Positions 33,506-44,410 of a DNA stretch of 64,000 nucleotides are shown piece by piece. Origin of the DNA: Pseudopyrenochaeta lycopersici (Eukaryota > Ascomycota > Dothideomycetes > Pleosporales > Pseudopyrenochaetaceae); contig NHZP01000090.1 of the NCBI GenBank assembly GCA_003313425.1, positions 35,902 to 99,901 of the forward strand. The letters run 5' to 3'. The first letter of the stretch is position 1; the number at the start of each line of letters is the position of its first letter. A model generated the notes under the pieces. It was given only the letters and a program-made list of their open reading frames with translations. It was not told where the DNA came from and made no database searches. The position numbers were made by a program, and so were the translations under genes.

Positions 33506-35481
33506 GGATATTAATAATATCGATATGGATATAAGTAGATGTAGCGGAGGATTCCCGTGATATGTGAGCAAAAATGAAGAACTGTGTAACCCGAGAAAGA
33601 TATGTTTGAACGGGGCTAATGAGATGACTTCTGATCTCTATAACCATAGGAGTTATTAAGATTTATAGTACTAGGTCTCAATATTACCTATTTTGCAATT
33701 GTCCCTTTATATTATGTTAACTAAATTCGTGACAATTCCACTACATGTGTGCCTATCCATGATTAGTAAGAGAAGACGCATTTGGTCGGTAGTTTCTGCA
33801 CACAGCGAGCAGTCTTAAGTTGTGTTTCGATATCTACGTCGCGACGTTAGGAACTTTTCTGCACATGTAGAGCCGATAGAGGGTAGAGAGCTGGGCAACT
33901 AAATGAGTGTATACTCTATTTTGCAGATAGTATTGTGTCTAAGAGATCTCACAGCTAGTGCTAGATTGCAGTGCACGGCCAAGAATCAATACTTAAAGCT
34001 TTTACTCTTTCGACCCTTATTCTCAAAGCGCTTTTTGCCATTATACGTGCGTAAGGTGGGATAATTCTCTGCTTACTGTTTCAGGTTGGGACATAGTGAG
34101 AGTGTGTGCAAGCCCCTTGGAGTTCCAAATTTTTCCTCGTACAGCTAAATCGGAACAGTAAAATATGCAACGTTCACTAATATAGTCAGACATTAGTATG
34201 CTGGTCGAGCTACGCTGCAAAGCTAATTATGTAACAGAGAAATGTCTATATGAGTATTAAACACGTTAAGCGAAATTAAGTATTTACCCTATGTCAGCGC
34301 CATCGCTTAAGATTCCAACGACAGAGCGTTAAGCAAATTGTTCTATCTTAGTGAGTGTTTCTTGTTGCTAACTAATGTTGCTTTGTCTTAAAGAAGCTAT
34401 ATATAGCCTCATTTTTTCACGCTCTCTCAACTTAAGGCCCACTATTGAAAGAGTAAAGCCACCACCTCATGCACAACCGCCAGAGGGACCGCGACGGCCA
34501 CCAAAAAGGTTGCCACCCCTGCGCCAAGGTTTAAATCTCCTTTTCCTTTGTTTTTAAACGCCAGAGAGCTCACTGAAGAGCCATAGCCAAATCACTTCTG
34601 AGATGTCCGAGGAGCATCAGGCGAGTTGGGCCAAGCACTGTGATTCGCTTCACGCTAGTTCGAAAATACCACATGCGGCCACTGATCAGGACAGGGATCT
34701 TCACCAGCGCGCATGCGCCGATGCTTATCCCGAGCGTCTTGAACTTCACGCTTCCAAACCCGCATTGCCTCAACCGTGGACGCCAATGGAAGAAACACGA
34801 GACCTTTGTGGCGCTAGAAGTGGCGATATATGAGCATCTTATCATGGCACGACTCTGCCAGATGCCGAGCAAGCTGTATAAATGTTTAGAGATGAGTCAT
34901 TGTAGAACTCCAGATTGCATCTAATCGTGCACGAACCGGAATTGAGTAATGCAAAAGATTTCTCGTACTTATTAATATCTCTAACTAAGTAAGAACTTGT
35001 TTCGGTGTTTTTATAGTAGCCTTTGCATGAGTGACAAGGTCATTAACTACGCAGAAGGGTTTGTAAGGTTGGTGTACCAATCCTAGAATATCTACAGAGT
35101 ATTATCTATTTCGTCGAGTAATCACTGAGTCTCACTGTAAAAACTAATATTATTATTTCTAGTACGTCTTAAAGACCGTTGTGCAAGGATTGCATTAAGT
35201 CGAATACTGAGGTAAGGTAACCATTTTAAGTGCTAATCAGGCCCCTCATTAGCGTCTGCTGAGACGCGAATCCTCTACAAGAAGGACAATTTATGCAAAA
35301 GGTGGGTAAGCAGTATAGCGAGCCCATATTCGAATAAAAGTTTGCATACAATAGGAAGGCGAAAAGGATCTCTATACTGTGCAGACTGCAGATCGTTTCG
35401 AAGGACGTTGGCATTTAATTAAGATATCTGAAAAAAACTCCGATTCAATGCACTGCGCAATACCTCCAATTTCGTCTTCTT
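33506..35481. other. Intergenic region between F-box gene and FAD oxidase gene
   Basis: No supported gene. Open stretches overlap on both strands at about 34570-34924 (up to 100 codons) with no recognised domain. They could be a remnant of a gene, but nothing decides strand or frame. Confidence 0.4.
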
Positions 35482-37194
35482 TCAAGCTAAAGGACCATAG
35501 AAGCTAAACTTACCTTTCGGGTCATACTTCTTCTTCAGCGCATTAAGACGATCCTGTCGCCACGTTTCGTATCCATACCAGCTCTTTGGCCCTTCATTTC
35601 CATACGCATAGTTCACATAAGTATGGAGCTCACTGCTTCCAGTACCTTCTCGAATAATGTCTCTGAGCTCATTACCGAGCTGTTTGACAGCATTATCTCT
35701 TGCCGAATCAGTAGGACCGTAGATGATAAGCGGAGCCGCAAGAATGAGGTCCTGGCGAAAACCAAACGCGCTAGCGCTGTCGTCACGTGCGCGAACACCT
35801 CCAGTAGCATAGTCCTCGAACATGAAGATAGAATTGTAGTAAGGCGAGTCTTCTCCTTTGACAGCTGATGCGTAGACATCATACGCCTTCTTTTGCGCGG
35901 TGATGTTGTAGGACTTTGTGTAGATGGGGAAACGCGGGTTGTTGAAACCAAAATCTTGGCATGGAGGGGAGTCCAATGCAATGCCTGTCCAGGCAGCAAG
36001 ATCTTTGTATTCACCGGATCGGGGCGAAATCACCAGTGGTTCAAGGTCATGAAAGGGCTTAGTGTACTTCGTGTCGACGGCGTCGACACCTTCTTGGATG
36101 ATGTACATGATGATAACAGGCTAGATAAGTCATAATGTTAGTGTGTGAATGATGCTAAGTTTTTGACTAAGCAGTTCTCTTACCCTCTCCGTATCGAGCG
36201 ACGCGTCGTTCAGCCAATATGACCAGTTAATAATATCAGCGCTCTGCTCCCCATTCTGGAGGATGTACTTGTTGGCGGTCTCATATATGGCTTCGACCTT
36301 ATCACCACTGAAGATGATGGTCTCAATCGCCCAGTTCGGATGTTCGATATCATAGATCTTTGTCGTGACAGAGGTAACGATTCCAAAGTTGTGGCCTGCA
36401 CCCTGCATACCCCACCACAAGTCCGAGTTCGAGTCAATCGTCTTCAAGTCACCGTTTGCTAGGACAATGTTCATGGATATGAGTTGATCTGTGATGAGAC
36501 CATGATGGCCCTGAAGCCACCCATGGCCACCCCCAAGAGCTGGCCCCAAGAAGCTGACACACTCACATGTTCCAGTGACTAATGAGAGGTCAGGAATCTG
36601 TTCGCGAAATGTTTGGACTCTGGGTGGATTTACCTGTCTGCTTTCCGGCTGCCCAGAGAGCATCTGTCATCTTCTTCGAATTGGTACCTCCACCTACCGT
36701 TACTGAGTTTTTGTCATTGGCGATAGAGATAGTATTCAGCTGAGGCAGGTATATCTGAATACCGTAATCCATTCTCCCCAGAGTGGTGATGGTACCGTGG
36801 TGACCATTGTAAGCAAGGATGGGGATATCGTTCTCGAATGCGAATTTGACCTTGGGCGAGCAGTGTTAATATAGTTTCAAGAGAGCAGATACTCAAAAGA
36901 GCTCACAATCTCTGAAACATCCTTCTCAGTCCCAGGAACAATAACAATGTTTGGTGTTGGGACTTCCAAGTTAGACCAGCGAACCGTGTGCGCAATGAAC
37001 TCGGCGCTTTCTGGGAGATAGATCTGGGCTGCAGAGGAGAGATATGGTGCCAGTGCTTTCACATCAATGCCTGCCACAGGTGATCTCGGAAACACAACAT
37101 GGGGCGAAGTCGGCCCGCAAGAGACAACCGTGAGTACCGATATCACAGCCCATGCAGCCAATGCTGACAGTGTTAAGCGACGACGTGAAAACAT
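35482..37194 (-). CDS. Secreted FAD-linked oxidoreductase, berberine-bridge-enzyme (BBE) type
   Basis: Hand-built minus-strand model with exons 37194-36907, 36850-36634, 36578-36184 and 36120-35482. All introns are GT-AG (55-63 nt) and all joins are in frame. Product 512 aa. An N-terminal signal peptide is likely (basic start, then a hydrophobic LSALAAWAVISVLTVVS segment). The FAD-binding (PCMH) domain spans about 65-240: N-G-H-H-G around residue 113 is placed where the flavin-linking His lies, and T-G-T-C-E-C-V with L-G-P-A-L-G-G-G-H-G (C173 onward) gives the cysteinyl-flavin loop. The C-terminal BBE motif reads Y-V-N-Y-A-Y-G-N...L-K-K-K-Y-D-P-K-G-K-F-S-F. Such enzymes oxidise sugars, alcohols or secondary metabolites with O2; the substrate here is unknown. 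A at -3 supports the start. Confidence 0.88.
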
Positions 37195-38277
37195 GCTGCA
37201 TGCAAGAGAAGACAAAACCTTCCAGGCCGTCAAAATCAATTGAGTCTCATATTTCTTTAATAGGGGTGTGAGTTCGAAGTACGCCAATTTCGAAAAGGAG
37301 GCGATTCGCGAAGCTAGTGTCCATGCGACGCGAACGCCGCAATTGGGCATGGAACTGAGGCCGAGGCTCACACGCATTTAAAAAGGTAGCAGACAAGGAA
37401 ATTAGCGTTCGGCGTAGGATTACGGAAAGGGTTACTAGTGGAGCGGAAGCAATTCCGCGAGCCGCCACATCCGCGCTAAGTTGACTTGAAGGATCTTAGG
37501 GGATTGCTTGACAATACAGAGAATAATGAGAAAGAAGTAGAATACGTAAGCAACATCCGGTCGCACAATCGTTTAAAAACCTCTAGGTGTGCTACGTAGA
37601 GTTGCTCTGAATAGATTCGACCTGTGCTGACCCTGCAGTGGAACGAAACAAAGCGATCGTAGCTTTTCAATTGTGAGATAATCAGACACTCGAAAGAAGT
37701 CGTACGAGACTCTATCAATTGGCCAAAAGTCTGGGAAGGGGCTCTTTCTTTAATGGGGCTGCTTCGTACTCATTGGCAATCGTGTCGGATTACTTTCTGC
37801 TCCTGAAATGCCAAGGCTCGCATGAATAAGTACGTACTTGCGAAACATTATCCTTGCTTACACTATGTCCATTTTTTGTATTCAAGCCGGCCAATAATCA
37901 GAAAGGGCTAGTATCTAGGTAGGGATACAAAGAGCGATTCCCAATGAGGGCAAGGGGGCCATCAGCAAGATCGTTAGGTACTCTGCTAAACTCGACCTTC
38001 TTGTTCTAACTCTGATATCCGTAGGTTTTGTGGGTACTCGACTTATTGATTGGTAGAAGATTAAGGAAATATTGACATGGGGTAGGTTTGAAAGACCAGA
38101 ATTGAGAGCTCTATCCCCGCGCGTGGTCATTCGGCGATCAGTTGTCAACTCCATTAGGGCAGTTCCATGCTTGCGTCAGTACATATTTACATTCCGTTCG
38201 CATTGTTAATGATGGAAATCTTTTGTTGATTTGGTCCTTGAAAATAAACCTACCATAGGTAGCACGTGGTGATTGCG
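37195..38277. promoter_or_regulatory. Divergent intergenic region between FAD oxidase and rhodopsin-like gene
   Basis: 1,083 bp separates the start codons of two divergently transcribed genes, so both promoters must lie here. Open stretches in it are not supported as genes. An out-of-frame upstream ATG lies 7 nt before the oxidase start. Confidence 0.5.
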
Positions 38278-39722
38278 ATGCCTAGCAACCCTACCGTAGA
38301 GCTGTGGACGCTATATGCCTTCGCAGTCTCCTTCACTATTCTCAGAACATATGCCCGAATTGTAGCTGTGGGCTTAAATAACCTGCGCGCAGACGACTAT
38401 CTGATATGGCTTGCTCTTGTTCGTATTCAATTCCAGTGCCTTTTGTTTGGTTAATATGTACTGTGGACTGACAATAACCTATATAGCTTATCTACTCAGC
38501 GCAGTGCAGTCTCGGTCATAATGTAGGGGTGGTCGCTCGCGGCCTTGCGAACAATGGCATGACGGATGAGCAGCGGAGTCTGCTTTCTCACGATGATCCT
38601 GAATATACATGGAGGTACGTGGAGCAGTTCCGACTACGTTCTACTATGGGCGTAGCCACAAACCCCCGACATCGACATGGTAAAGGCATAACTAATGCTA
38701 GCTTCAGAGTTGTAGGTTCGAAAATCCAGGTCGCAGGTTGGACTTCAGCGGCATGTCTCCTGTGGACACTCAAGCTGTGTATGACATTCTTTTACCTTCG
38801 GCTCACCGTACGTCCATGATTTGTATACCTCTTGGGAATCTCTACTGATACAATCTACGCAGACCGGTCTTCAGCGATATCAAAAACGTATCCATATCGC
38901 TATGGGCCTCATTGCCACTACTTTCATCGTTGTCATATTGACAATCTTTATCTCGTGTCGTCCTTTCCGCCATTATTGGCAGATAAATCCAGATCCAGGG
39001 AATCGGTGTCAGGCAGCAATCTCGAAGCCAATCATCTGGGTATCATTCGTCTCGAATGTGTTTACCGATGTCTTACTTTTACTAATACCCGTTCCCATGT
39101 TGTGGAAGTCAAGCCTGAAGCTTTTGAAGAAGATATCTGCAACGCTGGTGCTTAGTGGGGGCGTGCTTATCATTGTCTGCGCAGTATTAAAGAGTGTGTA
39201 TGTTATAGTAGTAAGTTTCAATTTTGCAAGTCTCACTAGTTATCACGAAGGCGCCAACTTTAACATCTGACCAATTACATTTAGGATCCCATCAATGGCG
39301 GACAGTTAGCAGCCGCATGGGGCATGAGAGAAACTTTCATTGCTGTCGTCACAACAAACCTCCCCATGATCTTCCCGCTTCTCAAGACATGGTTTAAACC
39401 CTTTTTACCAAGTACACTTCGCTCCAGTAGCAACGACAAGGCCTATAAGTCACCAGGAAGCGGATTTGTGCCCATTGGCGGTGGTGGAGTGTCAAGCCAT
39501 AATCGGCATGGTCCCCAGAGTCACATCACGGCGAATATGACATATGACAATGAGAGCGAGGAACATATTGTGAATGGAAACGGTGATGTGAAAATGCAAA
39601 ATTTGAGCACTACTAGTGGCGTGCGACGCTCGCGGAGTGGTATCGTCGTGTCCAAACAGGTCAGCATTACCACTGCGGACTACAATAGCGAACAGAGTGC
39701 AACGTCTTTTCAACCTATCTAG
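38278..39722 (+). CDS. Fungal rhodopsin-like (PTH11/SAT4-type) membrane protein 2
   Basis: Five exons: 38278-38418, 38487-38614, 38708-38807, 38863-39210 and 39285-39722. All joins are in frame and all introns GT-AG (the first donor is the weaker gttcgt). Product 384 aa. Helix 1 starts near residue 10, followed by L-R-A-D-D-Y-L-I-W-L-A and then I-Y-S-A-Q-C-S-L-G-H-N. A helix with LLWTLKLCMTFFYLRL, the C-R-P-F-R-H-Y-W-Q-I-N-P-D-P loop, and P-I-I-W-V-S-F-V-S-N-V-F-T-D are family-typical. The last helix reads F-I-A-V-V-T-T-N-L-P-M-I-F-P-L. The tail is S/G/N-rich. It belongs to a different subgroup from the gene at 9355, whose loops differ. Likely a surface receptor-like protein of unknown ligand. 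Intact and not RIPped. Confidence 0.88.
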
Positions 39723-40674
39723 ATTACAATAAATTTAAATACGAGCTAGACTCTAAAACCACGCTTACTAAAGATCTCGCAATCGGTATTAGTAGCATAG
39801 CCTTAAAGCTGGACAGGGACCATGCACTTTAGTAGCTAAGAGCAATTTCCAAGTCACCTTGTAGAACTGCTCGAAGTCCTGCAAGTTAATTCAACCCGTA
39901 CGCATATGTTGTACGAGGCATACGAGTGTAGGTAGCCGACCTGTGCCAACCACCACATTGGTAAGGTAAAAGCCTATTACGACCAACTGATTTTGTTCAT
40001 AATCAACACGGCAGCTGTTGGAAACTACCCTGTAGCGACCGAGTGACCTGCGCCGTTCATTACAAAAGTAATTGTTGATAATGTCTCTTAATAAAAGAAA
40101 TGTGATGGAAGCAATCGGGTTACGTTGATTAAGACGGCTGTTGTTGAAGGTTCAAAATGCTCGTAGGTTAGAACTGGTTGATACTATGTTGTTATGGTAA
40201 TGTAATTATACAGCCTTAGCAGAGAAATAGTTGATCAGAAACTAAACTGACGTCAAAAGGCAATGTTTGTACTAGGTTTAATACACGACATTAAGTCAAA
40301 GCCTTGACGTGATATTCGCTGGCTATCCAGATGGCCACACTTCCTATCGGTCCAACAAGCTGACCACCCGCCCTATATCGCTGCCAAATTTCAAGTCACA
40401 AGCTTGGCCACCTAAAACTAGTGCTCCAACCGCGTCTCTTGTTAACCAGAAGCATACCCGCGTCTCCTCTTGCGTATACATCTGCCTTATGTTCCTCCAC
40501 TAATTTTAATAGCCTGTACACGATATTAGTACGTGTATAAAGTATGTAGTAAATTAGGTTCTAAACAGAGATGTGGCCCGCGCGACGTGGAATTACCTAA
40601 GGTTCACCCTGTAACTTATGTTAACAAAACACCTTACGTAACGTAATACTTTTTATAACGTGCATAGCAAGCGG
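39723..40674. other. Intergenic region, no gene seen
   Basis: Base composition falls towards the RIPped block. The 64-codon open stretch at 40309-40503 has no recognisable feature. Confidence 0.45.
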
Positions 40675-41039
40675 GCTGCTAAGATTTGTCCCCACGTTTT
40701 TAAGATTTATCCCTAATTTAAGATTTGTCCCTAGTGCCAATTTAGCAGAAATTAATCGCTCTACTTAGCTTAGTGCGTAATCTATAGACGCGACACTATC
40801 GCGATACTACTACGTCTATATAGTAGATAGATACAATAATAGAATTACTAGTGTTAAGTTCGCACGCTTATCTTATATACCTTACTATAGAAGATATTAC
40901 AGCCCTACTAGACTAGGTCTACAGCTCCTTTAAAGAAGCGTATAATACGCTTAAAATATATAGTATATAGTATAGCTATAGCTTTATCCTTAAGTAAAGT
41001 TTACTTTATAACTATAAAGTTAAAATATATTACTACTAC

Positions 41040-41417
41040 TGTGCCGTTGCACAGGGTACCTGGGCAATCAGGTGATGATAGGTTTCCTTTGTCAGCGAAA
41101 TTTGGTGATAAGACTTGGAGATGCGAGAGCTCTCAACATCATGCACCAAACCTCATGCACTATGCACCACACACCACGACAATTCACTTCAAAACTGAGA
41201 TTTTGCGAAGTAGCTAGTGCATTAGCTACGTCAATTTAATGAGATTTCAGACTATTTTATTTATTACTTTTAATCAGGCTCCATACTTACCTTCGTTTCT
41301 AGCAGACTGCACAGGCAGGGCTGCTCCTGTTATTCACGCACATTTAATTCCAGCGTTACCTCTCATTCACAACACTAGAACTGCGGGATTATGCTAAACT
41401 ACCTTATTAACTCTACA
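41040..41417 (+). repeat. 5' LTR (378 bp) of giant Gypsy copy B
   Basis: Starts tgtgccgttgcacagggtacc, ends ctctaca. Base-by-base colinear with 58752-59129 and 5786-6163. Confidence 0.92.
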
Positions 41418-41600
41418 AATAATAGCGAAGCCTAAGGGGCGCAACAGTCTGTTCTAGTTAGGCTATAGCTAATAAGAGTAGAAAGAGCCTACATAGCATT
41501 AAACTGTTAACGTTAAAAACATAAATATAAGAGCGCTATATTACAATACAGAGATCATAGGATTACCTAGAAAAAACTAGGTGTCTGTTTAACCCTAACA

Positions 41601-41833
41601 AACCTTTAAGAGGGATAGCGCTGTTGCGGCCAGCCTTCAGAACCTTTAAGAGGGATAGCGCTGTTACAGCCAACCTTCAGAACCTTTAAGAGGGATGGCG
41701 CTGTTACAGCCAGCCTTCGGAACCTTTACGAGGGATAGCGCTGTTGCGGCCAACCTTCAGAACCTTAGAGAGGGATAGCACTATTACGGCCAGCCTTCAG
41801 AACCTTTAAGAGGGATAGCGCTGTTACGGCCAC
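41601..41833. repeat. 40-bp minisatellite in the leader of giant Gypsy
   Basis: Five full units (41601, 41641, 41681, 41721, 41761) and a partial sixth (41801). Units differ by transitions. The array keeps CpA and TpG better than its surroundings and lies 183 bp after the 5' LTR. Confidence 0.93.
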
Positions 41834-42229
41834 CCCCTCTACATTTTTAGAGCTAAGAGTTAACAGGGACCAGCTCTGTTAAGGCTATATCCTTGTTATC
41901 TTACTATAATAAATTAAGACTTCCTATATAATAAGCAGAAGCTAACTTAGTAGTAGCAGAACAAGAAGACAAATAAGAATAAGATAACAGAAAACAAAAA
42001 TAAGAATAACTATAAATAATTAGGAAATAATTCAGAAGTAGTATAGTATCAGATTTTAGTTAATTATTAGCGTTAGCAAGGAACTGCCTAGTAGTTACAG
42101 TCTCCTTATTTAGTTATACTAAAGGGCTGCAGCAGCCTATTCAGGATTCAGCCTTTAGCTATCCTTATAGCTAACTTAACACCAGATTCGCTGTTATTTA
42201 GATTAGACCTTACGCCTGCTATTAAGGTT

Positions 42230-44340
42230 ATTAAGAAACACACTATAGATACTAGTAAAGTACTCGTACCTATAAGGCTAGCAAGGAAAGACTTTCTATT
42301 TACAGGAAAAGAGATTACTAAGTTCCTAGATAACTTTAATTACTAGGCAGATAATAGCAGCTATAATAACTATTAAAAGATAAGAATCCTTCTAGATTTC
42401 TATAACACTATGTGCAGAAGCTTTATTAAGAAAATAAGGCTATATAAGGCACTAGACTAGAAGAAGCTTTAAAAAGTAATAAAAGAGTATTAGCATAATT
42501 AAGATATAGCTTAACGTATAGGAACGCGAGCGTTCCTAGAGACCTATATTTCTAAGACGTTAAGAAAATTCCTAGGGCTATCTAAGTATTTAACTAACTT
42601 TGCAGCGTATAGTAACGCTTACATTAAGACAGGCTAGCTACATAAGACAGAGGCTAGCTTCTGTTTTGCTAGAGGCCTTCTAAGAGAAGACTAAGACATA
42701 ATCTTTATCTATATATATAAAGGGCTAATTCTAGATAAGCTAAAGAGTTTTAATATTAAGAAGATTTACACGTATCTTAAGCGTGTGTACTGCTAGAGAG
42801 AGGGGATAAAACAGATATCCCCTAGCTATATAGAAAGAGAGGCTAAGCTTACACACTAGATCCTAGGTTAAGAAAAGAAAATATTAATAGCTAAGTAGCT
42901 AAAAGATGTAGTTAATAACTATAAGAAAAGTAAGGTTTAAGAAGAAGCTAGGCCTACTCTTCTACCTAGTGTAGATCTAGAGGTTTAAGACCTTATTTTA
43001 GCCCTCAGCAACTAGAAGATTAGCCTAGCTAAGGTTAACAAGATAATAGTTTATCCTAAACTAGGTTAGATTCTGAGGAACCTAGCTACCTACGCGTACT
43101 TTATTAGCTGAGTTATCTTAAGAGATAATACTAAGCAGCTACTATTAGAAAGGAATAATAGCTCTTACGTAATAACGGCTCCTCGCAGCTTAAATCTTTA
43201 GTAAGGCGTGATTACTATCTAAGGCCGTAAATATTAAAATACTTATAATATGTGCAACCTCCCTAGTTATATTACTAGAGAATATAAGCTATATTAGCTA
43301 CTTTTACATCTTAGCTAGATTAGCTTTAAGTAGAATAGGAAAGTTAGATATAAGACTTACTATTTTAGTCCTTCGCATAAGAGGTTAGAGTAAATCTAAG
43401 GAACTACACCCTAAACGCTATAGCTCTATTAGTTAAAATAGAAAATTTAGGAGTATTATAGAGTTACTAATAATATTCTAGATTAGCTAGTATTAGTAGT
43501 ATATCTAGAGAAGTTTAATAGAGTAGACTTAAGGCCTGCTTAATATTAAAAGCTTAGACTACTAGCTGTGTAGTAACAGAAGGTAGTTAGTCCTAATATA
43601 AATATAATTATAGAAGATAGATATAGCAGGGTAGCTATAAGCCTAGCTAAGGATCTTCTAAACTTTTAGAACGTTAGGATATTACTAAGAGGCTTAACTA
43701 AGGCGTGTTTTGCCCTTAATAAGGTTATATCTTAGGATATTATTCTTAGTACTTTTAAGGAAGGAGTAGTAAATACTAGCTTAACTTATATAGTAATACG
43801 CTCTTAAACGCGTTAGAATATTAGGAAAGATCTAGTTCTTAAGAAAGTTAGGCAGAGTAAAGTTTAGAAGTAAGCTTCTGCTAAACCTCCTTATTCTAAG
43901 TAACTAAAGTAAGTTATAGTTAAGAACTATTATATACCTACTATAAGAGGTAACACTATATTTAAACTAATAGATATTAAGAAATTTAAATAAGTAGAGC
44001 TAATTCTATTTACTAGTTAAGCCTATAATAAGCTATTCTCTCTAATATAGCCTCTAGATAATAATAGAAGCTTTTAGGATTTAAAAGCTAAGCCTAAATT
44101 TATTAGTTAGAATAAGAAAAAGAAGAACTAGAATAACGGCCTTACTAACACAGAGCTCTGTTATTTACTAGGCCTGCATTTAAACTATATTACTACTACT
44201 ATACTGTATTAGGAGGTGCGTAGTATAACTTTTAGGGACCTTATAAGCTAATATTAGCTTTAAAAATAAGTTAGAAATATATTAAAAGTAATTAATAAGC
44301 CTGCCGCGTTATTAGCTAGCGTGAACGCTGTAGAATTAAG
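42230..44340 (+). pseudogene. gag of giant Gypsy copy B
   Basis: Reading through RIP stops gives F-L-F-T-G-K-E-I-T-K-F-L-D-N-F near 42295, then helical charged sequence with E-Y near 42485 and a R-K-F-L-G-L-S-K-Y-L-T-N-F segment near 42565. From memory this is the capsid pattern of fungal Gypsy gag proteins (FTGxxITxFLxxW...). The later part (43100-44330) is poorly readable and should hold nucleocapsid and perhaps protease. Ends before the stem-loop at 44353. Confidence 0.6.
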
Positions 44341-44352
44341 TATTAGGCTAGC

Positions 44353-44410
44353 TAGCTAATTAGTAATCGCTAGGTTAGCTAAGCGAGACCTGCTAAAACC
44401 TAATTAGCTA
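44353..44410. repeat. Element stem-loop between gag and pol
   Basis: TAGCTAATTAG (44353-44363) and CTAATTAGCTA (44400-44410) pair perfectly. The 36-bp spacer resembles that of copies at 1372 and 54389, including AGGT...ACCT. Confidence 0.8.

Noticed and set aside
34375..34924. Candidate small genes on both strands
   Set aside because: Overlapping open stretches on opposite strands with no recognisable motif or splice-linked extension. Not enough to choose one.
41040..41417. Solo LTR at 41040
   Set aside because: At first it looked isolated, but the matching LTR at 58752-59129 with the same flanking ctac and continuous gag-pol-ORF3 between them shows it is the 5' LTR of one element.
41601..41833. 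Possible CRISPR-like array
   Set aside because: The 40-bp units are contiguous with no unique spacers, and the context is a eukaryotic retrotransposon leader.
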